Positions 23,501 through 34,625 of a stretch of DNA of 64,000 bases are shown here, in pieces; within the stretch, counting starts at the first letter, position 1, and every line of letters starts with the position of its first letter. Made by a program: the position numbers and the translations under genes. Location: NCBI GenBank assembly GCA_024449915.1, contig JAMZAV010000152.1:992001-1056000 (forward strand), in the 5' to 3' direction. The notes below the pieces were generated by a model. It ran no database searches. It saw only the letters and a program-made list of their open reading frames with translations, and was not told the origin of the DNA. The stretch is from Sweltsa coloradensis. Taxonomy: Eukaryota > Arthropoda > Insecta > Plecoptera > Chloroperlidae.

Positions 23501-26500
23501 AGCCAGTACAAAATACGTGAAAATATTGCAAGGTTTACTCAATCTACGAGGAATTTGGGGTACCTTGACGTCAAACATTCGATTAACCTTGGGACCTGAC
23601 GCATTTCACAGCCAGGAAACAGAAACAAAATATTATTTCAAAATGAAAACCATTCTCGTTAAAATAATTCCTATACATTTCAACGTAATTTTCGGTTTTT
23701 TATTTCTTGCAGATTTAAATCGCAACGGATTGTGCTCATTTTGTTAGCAGTTCTTAGTTACCTGGTCACGGATGTCTGTTTAAAATTTCAGCTCAGTCTA
23801 TTTAGCCGTTCGGCCGTATGGGACCGGACAGACAGACATTTAACAAACATTTAACATTTAACATTTAACAGAATTAATCACGACCAAGGCCCGATCGAGT
23901 AGCGTTGTAGACTACGTTCGCTGCGCTCACTCGTCTAAATAGCTATTTGCTCGGCCCAGAAGCATTTTCAACTTTGCAAAGTTGTTGGATGAGCGTAGTG
24001 AGCGAAGCGAAGATTCCATTCTACTACACTGGAGAAAAAAATCCGGAATGTTTTTTTTTTCTTTCATTCTTTTTTTTGTATTTTTGTCTGTTTGTCCACA
24101 CGATTCCGGCTAAACCGATACTCCGATTGCGATGAAATTTTATGGAGGCCTTCGAAATCTCTGAACTTAGACCTGCCACGTTTTTTAGCGCAATCGGAAA
24201 AATTTTTCTCATGAAAATCGCAATTTTAAGATTTTTTTTTTGATTTTTAAAAAATTTCTTCGACTTATAACACCTACATGCTTTATCCCATTTTAATGAT
24301 TTTTGCACAGAACCTTTATTTTATGAATTAAGATATTCTTGTGAAATTTGAGCGCAATTGAAAAAATATTTATCATAAAAATCGAAATTTTACAGGATTT
24401 TTCTTTTTTTTAACAATTCTTTGACTTGTAACACCTACATGCTTTATCCGATTGTAATGATTTTTTCGCAGAACCTTAATTTTATGAATTAATATATTAG
24501 TGTTAAATTTGAGCGCAATCGAGAAATTGTTTCTTATAAAAATCGCAATTTTACGATTTTTTTAACAATTACGATTAATTAAAAAAAAAATTAAAAAATA
24601 ACTTAATTTTTAATTTAATTTAATTTAATTTAAAAAAAAATTAACTTGGTAATGATTTTGCCACAGAACAACAGAAGTTTCGCATAACACATGGCAGCTC
24701 GATGCACCAATTACGCTCATCCAACAACGCGGCGGGACTTCAGCGTTTTCCTAGTCAATAAAGCATACATGGACTACCCTACGGTGTCGTAGATTTTCTA
24801 AATTTTGTCTCAATCAGACACAAAAAATTCACGAATATAATCAATAAAAAAAACAATTTTAGAAAAGTTACTTTAGAAACCTATATTTCCACTTTTGTGA
24901 CAACTATTCAAAATTTCAAATACCTGTGGTGTCAGTCAGCCGAGCTATCAGGAATGTGGCTAAAACGCATGTCCTATATCCTCTTAACCGAGAAACCAAA
25001 TAGGCCTAAATACACCTATGTACAAGCCTATGGTTTCCCACAAGAAATTAAAAAAAAAAAAATATTGATGCCTACAGCTGGCCTCATCAGAACAAAGTTA
25101 CGATGAGACTTGTCCAACACTGACAATGAAGTCAATACGGCTAACATGCGAATCAGATGGCGAGACCAAATCTTGCATCGAGCCGCGTGAAGGTAGCAAA
25201 GCTCGCATCATGTGGAGGAAGACAATCATCAATGATTTTAACAAGTCGGCTCAATCCACTCAACTCGTGTGTCAAGAGAATGGTCGGTGGAAGAGAGTGA
25301 CTGCGATGAAAGGTATTGTTAGACCCAGTGGCGTATCTAAAGGCGGGGGAGAAGGGGGCGCTTTCAATAGGTACATTCCACCTTCTACTATACAAAAACG
25401 ACATGATTTTGGTATTGCTTTCAGCATACTAGGCACTTTAAACATCTTTTTTTAAAATTTTACCTACGGTGTTATTGTTGAGGAGCCCCCCTATATCTTG
25501 ATATCTTTCCGACATAAGTACATCAATACTACCATCCTGCCCCCCAATTTTCACTTTGGGCAATGAAGGGGTCTGAAAAAAAACTTGCTCCATCATGCAA
25601 AAAGTCCTGTCGACACCCCTGAAATTATCTTGAGTCTAATTCCCCCCCCCCCCCTTCCATTCTGAGGATGACTTTGGTATAAACTTTTTTCCAAGTTCCT
25701 GGGTACTACCTCTCTCTTATATTCAACATAAGAGTGGGCCACTATGGTCATACAAGTTACTAGGAAAACGCTTAAGTCCCGCCGCGTTGTTGGATGAGCG
25801 TAATTGGTGAATTGAGCTGCAATGTGTTTTGCGGATTTTCTGTTGTTCTGTGAAAAAATCAGAACTTTGTTGAAATTTTTTTAAAATTAAATCAAATTAA
25901 ATAAAAAATTAACTTATTTTTTTTTAATTAATCGATATTTTAAAAAAGGAAAAAATCGTAATATTGAAATTTTCATAAGAAATAATTATTCGATTGCGCA
26001 CAAATTTTACATGAATATATTAACTCTTAAAATTAAGGTTCTGTGAAAAAATCATTATAATCGGATAAAGCATGTAGGTGTTTAAGCAGAAGAAATTAAA
26101 TAAATCGTAAAATTGCGATTTTCATGAGAAATAATTTTTCGATTGCGCTCAAAAACGTGGCAGTTCTTAGTTCAGAGATTTCGAAGGCCTCCATAAAATT
26201 TCATCGCAATCGGAGTATCGGTTTAGCCGGAATCGTGTTAACAGACAGACAAAAATACAGAAAGAAAGAAAAAAAAAAAAAAAAAACATTCCGGATTTTT
26301 TTCTCCAGTGTAGTGAAATGGAATCTTCGCTTCGCTCATCCAACAACCCTGGGATATCCTTACTCCTCAGTACTGCCTTGAAGGTAATAGCCCCCGAAGC
26401 AAACTGGGGGATATGCCCTGGATATTATGTTTCTCCTGGCTCTGCCTACAAGGTATTAAGTGGCCCAGGGGAAATTTCTTTTTTCAGCAGCACACAGGTA

Positions 26501-28457
26501 GTACCAGGGAGGTCCTGCTTTTATTTTATATATATATATATTTATGCGCTGGAGGCTTTTTCACCAAAGTCAAAAAAAAATTAACTACTTTAGTTATTTT
26601 GTTGTTATAACTGAAAAATGACAACTCAAGGGATTACCGTCCGTTTTTTTTATCGAATGATAGGCTATATACTTAAGTTGTAATTGAAATTTCATTGCCC
26701 AACCAAACCAACATGTGTATAAAAATAAAGTATGATATGTACAAAAATTGAGACAGTTTTGAAATAACTTAAATTAACAGCTCAAAAACTTAAGCTAAAC
26801 TCAAAAACTCAAAAAATTAATGAATGATGATCAAGTTAAATACTTTGCCCCCCCCCCCCCACCGGTTTTTACGCCACTGATTGCTCCGATTTCAGAAGGC
26901 TACCGAAATATGCCAGGAGGCTGGGTCTACAAGTACTACAACACCCCAATGAAAGTGTTCCGAGCGGAGTCAGCTTGCCTAAAGGACGGTGCACATCTCT
27001 TATATATTGACACAGTGGCTGAGTTGGACGCGTTCAAGGAATTCGTATCACAAGAAATAAAATACAGTTCAAACATCCGATTACATTATGGTCTAAGCGA
27101 CAGATCAGTGGAAGGTTCCTTTGAAACAGCACTTGGTACGTATAATTCAATCATGTAGCCTATTAAAAAAGGTGTGAGCTAGGTAGTATATCGCCCCGTC
27201 GCGTATTTACACTAGTGTTGCCCAACGATATATTTTTCAACATCGATATCGGCGCCATTTTGACGATATCGAATCGCGATATCGAAATCTAAAAATCAAT
27301 ATCGATATCGCGATATCGATTTTTTTTTCGACTGCAATACTAACCAACCAAACTTTTAAAGGCATACAAACTATGACGCAATAAGCCCCATCAAAGAAGG
27401 GGTCATGCATAATATGTAAAGATATCACAACTTTAGTCTCATGAGCATGGGCCATCACAGATAACTCATGTTAGTGTAATAAAAAGTTATCTGAGGCGAC
27501 TGGCGACTGCGTTGCTGAAATATTTATTTCCAGTTTACTATGATATTGCTTTTAAAACGATATCGCGATATTTCCGATAAGACGCAAAGATATCGATATC
27601 GAAAATAGGCTCTATTTTCCCGCGATATCAATATCGTATCGAATAATCGATATCGTTGGGCAACACTAATTTACACATACTTTTTGTGAGTTCAACGTTT
27701 CGGAACTGCTGTCAGTACGACTAGGGCCTACCTAAGTGCTGAAAAATGAAAATGCGTTTGCTCGTTGCCTCTCTTGTCCGCGATCATGTTTGAATGCCTT
27801 GACCAATGTGGTTGGTCACATGTAGTGATGTGGGTTTTTGGGAAATATCAATTTGTTTGAAATACATTTTTTATGATGTTCTCCATATATAATTCATAAA
27901 ATGAAAGTAATTTATTCATTTCATGCATTTGGCCTAATAGAATGACAAACTATGTAGTAACTATGTAACAGTTGACGCTTAAAAATTAAGATTTTTTCAG
28001 CACAACCAGTCAACCAGCACAATTTATTTAACAAAGAACACATATTTCTTAGTTGTTATTGACAAATAATAATTTTTAAAAAACATGATTATGTTGATAT
28101 TTATGAACATAGAAATTTTCCAAATCCCACATCCCTAGTCCGTGTGCTCCCACTGCAACCTGGCTGGTAGTTATAGGCGCTCCACGCTAAGAAAGGAGTT
28201 GCGCGCGCTTTTAACGGGTGAATTGTAGCCATTCAGCATGCTCCAATTTAAAATAACGATCGCTGATTGGCCCGTCGAAAGCGCGCGCATCTCCTTTCTT
28301 AGCGTGGAGCGCCTATACTATAGTTCCCGTTGCCTTTAGTCGGAACCAAACCGGATGGTGTGGACAGAGCAACATTTCAACGCGCGGGACTTGAAAACTA
28401 CCCACGGTGTTGCCAGATCTACCCTTTCTACTGGCCTCGCAGAAATGATGGTGAAAT

Positions 28458-28494
<37 letters not shown>

Positions 28495-29176
28495 GTCTAT
28501 CCTATTCAGTTATAAAAAACTGATTTACAAAGGAGGACAACTAAATAAATCTAATTACATAGATGCAGAAACAACAATAAACTACATTTTCGTAAATATT
28601 TGAAATAGTAGCATTACAACAACAATGCATTTAAACACAACAATTTGCATGGTGCATTGTGTGAAGATTAGTGACGATGGACTAAAACGGAGATGCGACA
28701 ACAAAGCTTTTTGAGGAAAACGTCTTTTCAAGATTGTATCCTAATTGGCTGGTCAGGTAGCGCCCCTCACCCCTCGCGACACTTGACCGCCCGCCGTAAC
28801 CACGTGCAGCACACAAAAGTAGCCCTTAAGAACCATTTTTTCAAACAACCGCGCGAACAAACCCCACCCACCTCCTAACATCCCATCCGGTTTGGTTCCT
28901 TCTAAACCTGACTGGCACTATAGTTAATAGCATGTTTAGCTATAAGTTGTCCTGACGATTGAGCCCACAGTGGTTCCAAAACATCAAACTCCCAAACAAG
29001 TGTAAATAGAAATACGCAACAAGGCGAAATGATCCGTTTCACAATTTTGTAAATATATTCGGCTTGCGAAAATCTCAAGTGTAGCCTGTTGATTATACAC
29101 GGTAGCTTTAGTTGATCCAAAACATATTATGAAAATTGGAATTGTCAAAAAATTACCTACAGTGTTGGCTCAAGCT

Positions 29177-29244
<68 letters not shown>

Positions 29245-29413
29245 CTCTGTTGTAATTCCAGTATACAAATTACAAAAGGAGATATTCATTTGTTTACATG
29301 TAGGGATGAGAGCTCCCTCTACTGGTGGTAAGGCACATTGTGTTATGGGGCCTTGCTCTACTCTTGCCACCAGCAATATGTACGTATTTTGTAATCCAGA
29401 CATATTGAAAATA

Positions 29414-29474
<61 letters not shown>

Positions 29475-31028
29475 TGTTCTTCCATATTAGGGGCCTACCT
29501 GCTACATATATTTCACTATTACTAATTTACTATAATATATACTATAAGAAAAAAAGAGAAGAAAATAAATAATTTTTTGGTAAGTTTTATCCACATTGAA
29601 TGAAAAAAATCAGAATCATTTATGGTTTTTAAGTATTTTATTTATATTATTTTGTATAATGACAAAATACTAAAAAAAAAAAAACGTAAATGGTGTCCGA
29701 TTTTTTTCATTCAAAGTAGATAAAACTTACAAAAAATTAAAAAACATACATTTTTGCATTAGCATTTGATTTTGATTTTAATAATAATTTCAAGAGTTAA
29801 TGATTGTATTGGATAAACTTATTTATTACTTTATTAAATAAATATTTTTATGACATTCTAGGCTTATCCTATTGTCAATCATCGGGCGTGATACTTCTTG
29901 GAATCTGAAATTGTATAGACATACAAAAGAACTCCGCTCTCGAAGAGAACAATGTGTCCAACTCGCAAGTAAACGTACTATAGGTCTATAGCCCAATGGC
30001 AATTGTTATTTTTTTTATTATAATTTTTAAGTTAATTTTAACCTCTGCCAGTAGATGTAAACAATGTGTAAACAGACCTTAAGAAATAGAAAGAATTTAA
30101 TCTGTTGTCTTCATAGCTCAGTAAGCATTCATCTTCACACACTTATGTAGGTACAATTTCAAACATAGGCGCGTCAGAATTTGACTAGGACATTTGAAAC
30201 CTGGTCTCTCTGTACTTACATTAATTACTAGGAAAACGCTAAAGTCCCGTCGCTTGATGGATGAGCTTTTTTTGTAAGTTTTTAGATTGCGTGGGATCTA
30301 TTTACTTATCAAGTGCCTTTTAGACGCATTGTTGTTGATTGTTGTCAAGTTTCTATTGTTACTTGTAAATTGTCATTATAAACCTAAAAAAACTCATATT
30401 AAAACCTTTATTCTATGGATTCTGGCTAACTTTTTTAACTTTTTCTTTCAAAAAGCAATACATCACCATTACCTTAATGTCCATGTGAAATATTAACGTT
30501 GTAGCCCTACCCGTTTGGTCAGAATCGGCCCAAATGTCACGAAAATATCGCACTAAAAATCGGAAAAAATCGTAAAAGTACGATATTCATGAGAAATATT
30601 TCTTCGATTGTACCCAAAAACGTAGCAAGTCTAAGTTTAGAGATTTCGAAGGTCTCCTTCAATTTTCATCCAGATCGCATATGCCGTTTGCCCGGAAGAG
30701 AGCGAACAGACAGAAAAAAAACAAAAACATCCGAGCTAAATTTTTTTGGGGGTCGGTGAAATTGAAGTCTTCGCTTCGCTCATCCAATAAGTTTTAGGGT
30801 GCTTTACTGCTTTAACAACAAAGATTATTCACGTCTGTACTTCCAGGCGATCCCTTCAGTACACCAGTGCCCGGTCTCCCATGGGGTAAGGACCAGCCAG
30901 GGGCCAATTCTAATATCGATGAAGATTGCGTCGTCCTGTACTTACAAGATTACACAATCAACGACTGGCCGTGCATTGGTGATGGTGACTCCAGACAATT
31001 TGTGTGTGAGATGCTACCTCGTGACTAG
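17530..31028 (+). CDS. Secreted sushi-like / C-type lectin domain protein (four exons, 236 aa)
   Basis: Joining 17530-17583, 25078-25312, 26896-27135 and 30847-31028 gives one 711-nt frame, with GT/AG at each junction and phases 0, 1, 1. The protein has a signal peptide (residues 1 to about 21), a short four-cysteine module ending LVCQENGRWKR that looks like a complement-control (sushi) repeat, and a C-type lectin domain with the four canonical cysteines. The family is extracellular and binds carbohydrate, often in immunity or adhesion. The ligand tripeptide is QPG and the following motif is NDW, so calcium-dependent sugar binding is uncertain. Introns 1-3 are swollen by transposons. A paralogous last exon lies 19 kb upstream. 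A TATA-like box precedes exon 1. The stop TAG is 19 bp before a MITE-bearing 3' region. Confidence 0.9.
17801..18350 (-). repeat. Interspersed repeat with conserved frame, copy 1
   Basis: This matches 60510-61130 in the same orientation and 18560-19168 in inverted orientation, giving a large palindrome in lectin intron 1. On the minus strand an open stretch (18114-17860) reads GSKSSKVTGHKDRLHVISYG; the other copies read almost the same. The family is not recognised. Confidence 0.6.
18560..19168 (+). repeat. Interspersed repeat with conserved frame, inverted copy 2
   Basis: This is the reverse partner of 17801-18350. The frame 18959-19168 carries GSKPSKVTGHEDRPHVISYG, close to copies 1 and 3. 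It stops exactly where the next complementary-end element starts (19173). Confidence 0.6.
19173..20036 (+). mobile_element. Complementary-end element, GTTAGACGAGTGAG subfamily, unit 1
   Basis: It begins CTAGGAAAACTTCAAAGTCG with GTTGTTAGATGAGTGAG, has a palindromic first 300 bp, then a tRNA-like segment (19466-19530, GATTCAAACCCC), a TTTCTGGATTGTATTT block, a GGCCGTATGGGACCGGACAG block, and ends GCTCACTCGTCTA. The same order occurs in the units starting at 20039, 22212 and 23075. Confidence 0.6.
20285..21610. repeat. Large imperfect palindrome
   Basis: The arm at 20285-20575 (GCGGTTGTCGCACCC..., GGTTGACGC..., a G-rich stretch) returns inverted at 21070-21350. A second inverted pair is 20885-21060 versus 21425-21610, both carrying CGAGCTCTGGCA and a GACGACGA-type stretch. 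The 133-aa frame at 20795-21196 crosses arm and spacer; its acidic D/N-rich tract is a product of the GAC/AAC repeats, so I do not call it a gene. Confidence 0.6.
21938..21966. repeat. (CAGA)n microsatellite
   Basis: About seven CAGA units replace the one or two units at the same place in sister copies (19955, 22970, 23828). Confidence 0.85.
22212..23074 (+). mobile_element. Complementary-end element unit 3 (863 bp)
   Basis: CTAGGGAAACGCCAAAGTCG opens a 261-bp palindrome (22212-22472) whose right arm ends GGCGTTTCCCTAG. A tRNA-like stretch (GGGTTCAATGG) and body follow, ending CTGCGCTCACTCGTCTAA. The next unit repeats it in tandem with the same length. Confidence 0.65.
23075..23937 (+). mobile_element. 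Complementary-end element unit 4, tandem copy of unit 3
   Basis: This direct tandem repeat of the previous unit, at a period of 863 bp, has only small differences (for example AACACGACTTGG for AACAACGACTTTGG near 23310). The close identity points to recent tandem duplication or a tandem rolling-circle product. Confidence 0.65.
23982..24754 (-). mobile_element. Complementary-end element, GGATGAGCG subfamily (minus)
   Basis: On the minus strand it begins CTAGGAAAACGCTGAAGTCC, then CGTTGTTGGATGAGCG, and ends CGCTTCGCTCACTACGCTCATCCAACAA. The interior has the AT-rich repeat units shared with 16289-17265. It lies in lectin intron 1. Confidence 0.65.
25078..25312 (+). CDS. Lectin exon 2: sushi-like cysteine module
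   Basis: The acceptor CCTACAG precedes CTGGCC and the donor is AAAG/GTATTG (phase 1 out). Its 78 codons hold four cysteines (ETCPTL, LTCESD, KSCIEP, LVCQEN) and the GRW motif near the end, the spacing seen in complement-control repeats. The part before the first cysteine (LASSEQSYDE) probably contains the signal-peptide cleavage site. Confidence 0.8.
25760..26345 (+). mobile_element. Complementary-end element, GGATGAGCG subfamily
   Basis: It begins CTAGGAAAACGCTTAAGTCC, has GTTGTTGGATGAGCG in the 5' part, and ends TTCGCTTCGCTCATCCAACAA. It is shorter than the copy at 16289 because it carries fewer internal units. It lies in lectin intron 2. Confidence 0.65.
26896..27135 (+). CDS. Lectin exon 3: first half of C-type lectin domain
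   Basis: The acceptor GATTTCAG precedes AAGGC and the donor is CTTG/GTACGT. Its 79 codons include MPGGWVYKYY, ESACLKDGAHLLYID and HYGLSDRS. The cysteine in ESACLKDG is the first canonical long-range cysteine, and YGLSD stands where most lectins have W-I-G-L. Confidence 0.9.
27213..27668. mobile_element. hAT-type MITE rich in GATATCG
   Basis: Inverted ends TAGTGTTGCCCAACGATAT are flanked by an exact 8-bp duplication ATTTACAC (27205-27212 and 27669-27676). Subterminal arms are made of GATATCG repeats. It sits in lectin intron 3. No coding sequence. Confidence 0.85.
27823..28137. mobile_element. Probable hAT-type MITE, diverged
   Basis: Ends TAGTGATGTGGG and inverted TAGGGATGTGGG have similar inner arms (GGGAAATATC / GGAAAATTTC). 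The 8-bp flanks GTCACATG and GTCCGTGT match poorly, so the insertion is old or the ends are slightly misplaced. Confidence 0.5.
28174..28315. mobile_element. 142-bp MITE with TA target duplication
   Basis: Near-perfect 37-bp inverted ends begin TAGGCGCTCCACGCTAAG and extend into GCGCGCGCTTT, with TA on both sides (28172-28173 and 28316-28317). Short size and TA flanks suit a Tc1/mariner-derived MITE. Confidence 0.75.
28342..28899. repeat. Element bounded by inverted GGAACCAAACCGGATGG
   Basis: An exact 17-bp inverted repeat closes a 558-bp segment that includes a (TTTA)n array at 28455-28493. No clear target duplication was found, so class is undecided. Confidence 0.5.
29178..29244. repeat. 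(TAA)n microsatellite
   Basis: A pure TAA array of about 67 bp in lectin intron 3. It produces long poly-isoleucine and poly-asparagine frames that are not genes. No retroelement abuts it. Confidence 0.95.
29416..29472. repeat. (TAA)n microsatellite
   Basis: Second pure TAA array, 170 bp after the first, again without a flanking insertion: two unoccupied potential targets for the R4/Dong-like element. Confidence 0.95.
29571..29738. repeat. 168-bp inverted-repeat MITE
   Basis: Arms of about 43 bp begin AATTTTTTGTAAGTTTTATC (left arm has one extra G) and contain TGAATGAAAAAAATC. They are separated by an AT-rich centre. Confidence 0.65.
30228..30787 (+). mobile_element. Complementary-end element, GATGGATGAGC subfamily
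   Basis: It starts CTAGGAAAACGCTAAAGTCC, with TTGATGGATGAGC in the 5' part, and ends CTTCGCTTCGCTCATCCAA. The interior matches 49628-50396 but has one internal unit instead of two. It lies in lectin intron 3, just upstream of exon 4. Confidence 0.65.
30847..31028 (+). CDS. Lectin exon 4: second half of C-type lectin domain and stop
   Basis: The acceptor TACTTCCAG precedes GCGATCCC; the exon ends at TAG 31026-31028. It carries the ligand tripeptide QPG, DEDCVVLY, INDWPC and QFVCEM, completing the two disulphides of the fold. It is homologous to 11402-11586, which has EPS instead of QPG. Confidence 0.9.
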
Positions 31029-31047
31029 TTGGTAGTTTTGTTCACAC

Positions 31048-31528
31048 CATACTTGAGGAAGTTTCTTTTGAAAAGGAACTTTTATAAAGTTTAAGTTCCT
31101 TTTTAACCTTAACCTCTAAAAAGTTTATGTTCCTTTAAAAGTTCCCTTTTATTTTGTAATGTGTATTATGTTTAATGCGACTGCAGAGTCACCGACGCAC
31201 AATTTGCAAGCATACGGCTGTCATAGAGCACGGTGAGCGGTAGGGTCATGAATCGTGATGATACATATGATATGAAATGATAAATGATTGATAGGCCTAC
31301 ATAACGACAAGGTTGTTTGCTAACGAATACTGAAAAGTGGTGCTAAGTGCAAAATAGACTACTTGATTGTTACTGGAACGTTTTAGGGAACTTTTAGAAA
31401 AAGTTCCCTGAAAATATGAACTTGATCACTGAAAAGTTCCTCAACACTAAAAAGGATCAAGTTCCTTAAGAAGTTCCCTGAAAACGGAACTTGTTCTTTT
31501 CATTTCAAAAGTTCCTTCCCCAAGTATG
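31048..31528. mobile_element. hAT-like MITE in lectin 3' UTR, copy B
   Basis: Inverted 14-bp ends (CATACTTGAGGAAG / CATACTTGGGGAAG) are flanked by an exact 8-bp duplication GTTCACAC (31040-31047 and 31529-31536). The interior is rich in AAGTTCC. It is shared with the paralogous lectin (12666-13059). Confidence 0.8.
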
Positions 31529-31975
31529 GTTCACACACTTCAAATTAACATGGGTTTGTTGAAAATACCATAAAAACTTTGTAATTTGATTAATACGTTT
31601 TTAAAACATTTAGGCACTTATGCATTAGGAGTTTTTGGCAAAAATAAATACAAATTTACTTGTCGAGTGTTTTCCCTTTCTGCATCCTAACAACCTACAC
31701 AATAAATATAATTATATTGTTTGCTTTGTATGCAAAATAAATATGTTTCTTGTTGGAAACCTGCTACTATTTTATTTTGGAGTTATATGGTTGTTGTGAA
31801 AGAAATCTCCCAGGACTATTTAAGTCGACTAAATCCCTTGCATTCGTATTCACTACTGAAGACACCTTGGATAAACTTTTCTGAGGCAATAGGGCAATGG
31901 TCAAAGTAATCTCCCACCTGAGCGCAGAACGATCGAGGTTTGACCACAGTTGTCTTTACGTTGATAGGAATTTTT

Positions 31976-33237
31976 TAGGGGTGTGCGAATATTCGAAATT
32001 TTCGAAGTATTCGAGAATAATTTACTATTCGTATTCGATTCGAAACTCGAATAGTAACTATTCGAATTTCCGAAGTATTCGAATTCCCGAAGTATTCGAT
32101 TTGAAATTCCCGCTAGTATGCAGGAAACTACATTACCGATCGACGCACCCTATCGTCAACTCCGCGCAACGTGTTTCAGCGGTCGTACCAACCAAACCAA
32201 GCTGTACCAACTTCGACAAACAACAGCATCTGATATCACCGTTGTCACGACGTCGTTGAACGTAAGAAATTACTCCGAAAACGTGATGCAAACCTCATCT
32301 TTCTTGCGAAAAAGTTCTAAACATGGTCTTTTCTCGGGTAAATGCTCATGTAAAAACCCGCATAGGGCTCTCGTGCTTACAGATTACGAAGAAGAAGCGG
32401 GCCTTGAGCCCGAAACGGACATAGCCCTAGGCCTAGCCTAGCCCTACCCGCTTCAAAGTCTAGGCCCTAGCCTACGGCAAAAAAAGTGCGATTTGGTACT
32501 TTTTCAACCCAAAAGGGAACGAAGCCGAATGTATGCATTGCAAAAAAAATTAAAAACCCCCACAGGTCAGAACAACGAACATTGTTTTTAATTCCCTGTG
32601 CTTTGCACAATGCTAGGCCTAGGCCTAGGGCCTAGGCCCCGAGCCTACCTAGACCTAGGCGTACGTAGGCCTACGTACGTAATAGTTCAACCAAGTACTT
32701 TTTTCTAATTAATTTAAACGTAATAACATGCAAATTTTATTTTGCCAAGCTTTTCGAGGATGCTGTTATGGGACACTGTACGTTTATGAATAAAGAATGC
32801 GCAAATGTGGAAGGGTAGATGAGCTTGGCCCTTTTTTAAGATCTCATTTCTTTTGACTGTAAGGTTTGGCTGTATTTCTACAAGTTTTTAATTCCCTGTG
32901 CTTTGCACAATGCTAGGCCTAGGGCCTAGGCCCCGAGCCTACCTAGGCCTACCTAGGCCTAGGCCCTAGCCTGCCTAGGCCTAGTGCTAGGGGCTAGCCA
33001 TTGAATTTTGCCAAGGCTAGCCTAGGGTAGACCTAGGACCAAAGATCCTATTATTAATTAATAATATTAATATTAATGGCCATAATATATAAAACTTAAA
33101 AACAACTAAATGTTTATTTTTATGTGTGCGCACTGTTTTGACAACTATTCGATATTTGACTTCGATATTCGACTTTTTTACTGTGTACTATTCGATATTC
33201 GTATTCGAACTCAAAAATCACTATTCGCACACCCCTA
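31976..33237. mobile_element. hAT-type non-autonomous element with ATTCGAA-rich ends
   Basis: Ends TAGGGGTGTGCGAATA and inverted counterpart are flanked by an exact 8-bp duplication GAATTTTT (31968-31975 and 33238-33245). The subterminal arms consist of ATTCGAA-type repeats. The interior carries a duplicated block (TTAATTCCCTGTGCTTTGCA at about 32590 and 32888) followed by CCTAGG-rich sequence. No transposase frame. Confidence 0.85.
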
Positions 33238-33789
33238 GAATTTTTACAACATTTTGAGGGCAGTGTATTATTGTTGTGGAGGGTGACAGAATTCCCACCC
33301 GACTGCAGGACGATCGCGCGTTTGGACACCCCATGTGTAAGATCCACTGGAACCAAAATGTAAGAAGTCCTGTGGACAATTCCCGAGCATGCGATCCTGG
33401 CGGAGAATCGAGGCGAACCAGCTTGGCATTGTCCTCTATACTCTCTAAAAAACATGTCCCCTCCCCCCACTATTTTGTCATTGGAGATTAGATAAACAAA
33501 TTTTTAAAATATGTTTTCATTTTTTAGCTAGGAAGCAGGTTATTACCTAAATCCAAACCGATTGTCAAAACCTTTACCAGCACAGCTTCACAGATTGAGA
33601 AAGAATTAAGAACATTTTTTGAAGAACTTAAGGTTGTATATATGAAGAATAATATATAGGCCTATGCTAAGTGAAAAGAGAAAAATATGAATTTTATTCC
33701 CCCGAGTGATATTTTGTAACCATATTAACATTACAAATACAATATGTACAAACATTTGACATAGTACAATACGAGTACTAATACGATCA

Positions 33790-33950
33790 CAAATTGAAAA
33801 AAAAATGAAGAAGAAGAAGAGGTGTTGAGCTTGGCAGGCCGGTGCTGGTTCTGTGATGCCCAAGTTCAATGGTGGAAACACCCCTTTACCCACCTATAAA
33901 TTATGTATGTTAGAACAAAGTGTAGTGGTATAGTGTATACACTATACACT
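33790..33950 (+). repeat. LINE 3' end fragment
   Basis: This aligns with 41015-41160: GAGCTTGGC...GCCGGTGCTG, TTCTGTGATG, GGTGGAAAC and CCCTTTACCCA recur in order. Only the last few codons and the 3' UTR are present. Confidence 0.6.
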
Positions 33951-34534
33951 AAGCTATGTCTAAACTATGACCCCGTGGAGGCATAAAGGTTAGATTTAGT
34001 CAGGAAACAATGCCTTACCCTTAGGTGAAACTGATATTTAATTTTGTATTTATGCAACATCCACCCTTAAAAACTGATAAACGAAGGACAATTTCTGGAC
34101 TGTAGTTAATAAATTGACTTTAAAACGGGGCCTTGGGTGTCTTGTTTTGTAAATATTTATGTTAACCAGCCAGTTTCACGCAGCTGCCCATCTCGTTTAA
34201 GGTAAGCTGTTGGTCTCCTTTCTTCTTTCCCCAACCACAAACACTAACCTAGCCGATAGGCATTCTATCGCAACCAACAACTGACTTTAAAACGGGATGG
34301 TTAGCTCTTGCAGAGTTCAAAACTCGTTAAAATAACAATCAATAATAATAAAAGTTTTCATAACAAATATCTTTTGATAAAATAGATAGTTTTTCCTACC
34401 TAAGACATCAACTTGTGAATACAGTTCCAAGTTAACCGCAAGTTTCCCCTATACAGTTTGAAGTTCAAGACAAACCTTCCGGAACAATCTTGTTGACTCG
34501 GTAGTTTGGGAGTCTTCGTAATTGTTTAAAAGTT

Positions 34535-34625
34535 TCACTTCCTGTAGCTGTCGACGAGCGAAGTTTCCGTTTGGCTTCCAGCTACAACGATGAGGAAGGT
34601 CGGAGTACCGCCGTAAACAACAAAA
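34535..34625 (-). CDS. TTC4: TTC4 last exon
   Basis: The acceptor TATTGTTGCAG precedes TTTTG and the exon ends at TGA (34537-34535). It encodes [17 protein letters not shown]..., the conserved end of the C-terminal domain, plus a short hydrophilic tail. Confidence 0.85.

Noticed and set aside
27237..27458. 73-aa minus-strand frame inside the GATATCG-rich element
   Set aside because: Its end is the translation of GATATCG repeats in a MITE.
29129..29572. 147-aa plus-strand frame with poly-I and poly-N, and its minus-strand counterparts
   Set aside because: It is the translation of two TAA microsatellites and the sequence between them; no codon bias or domain.
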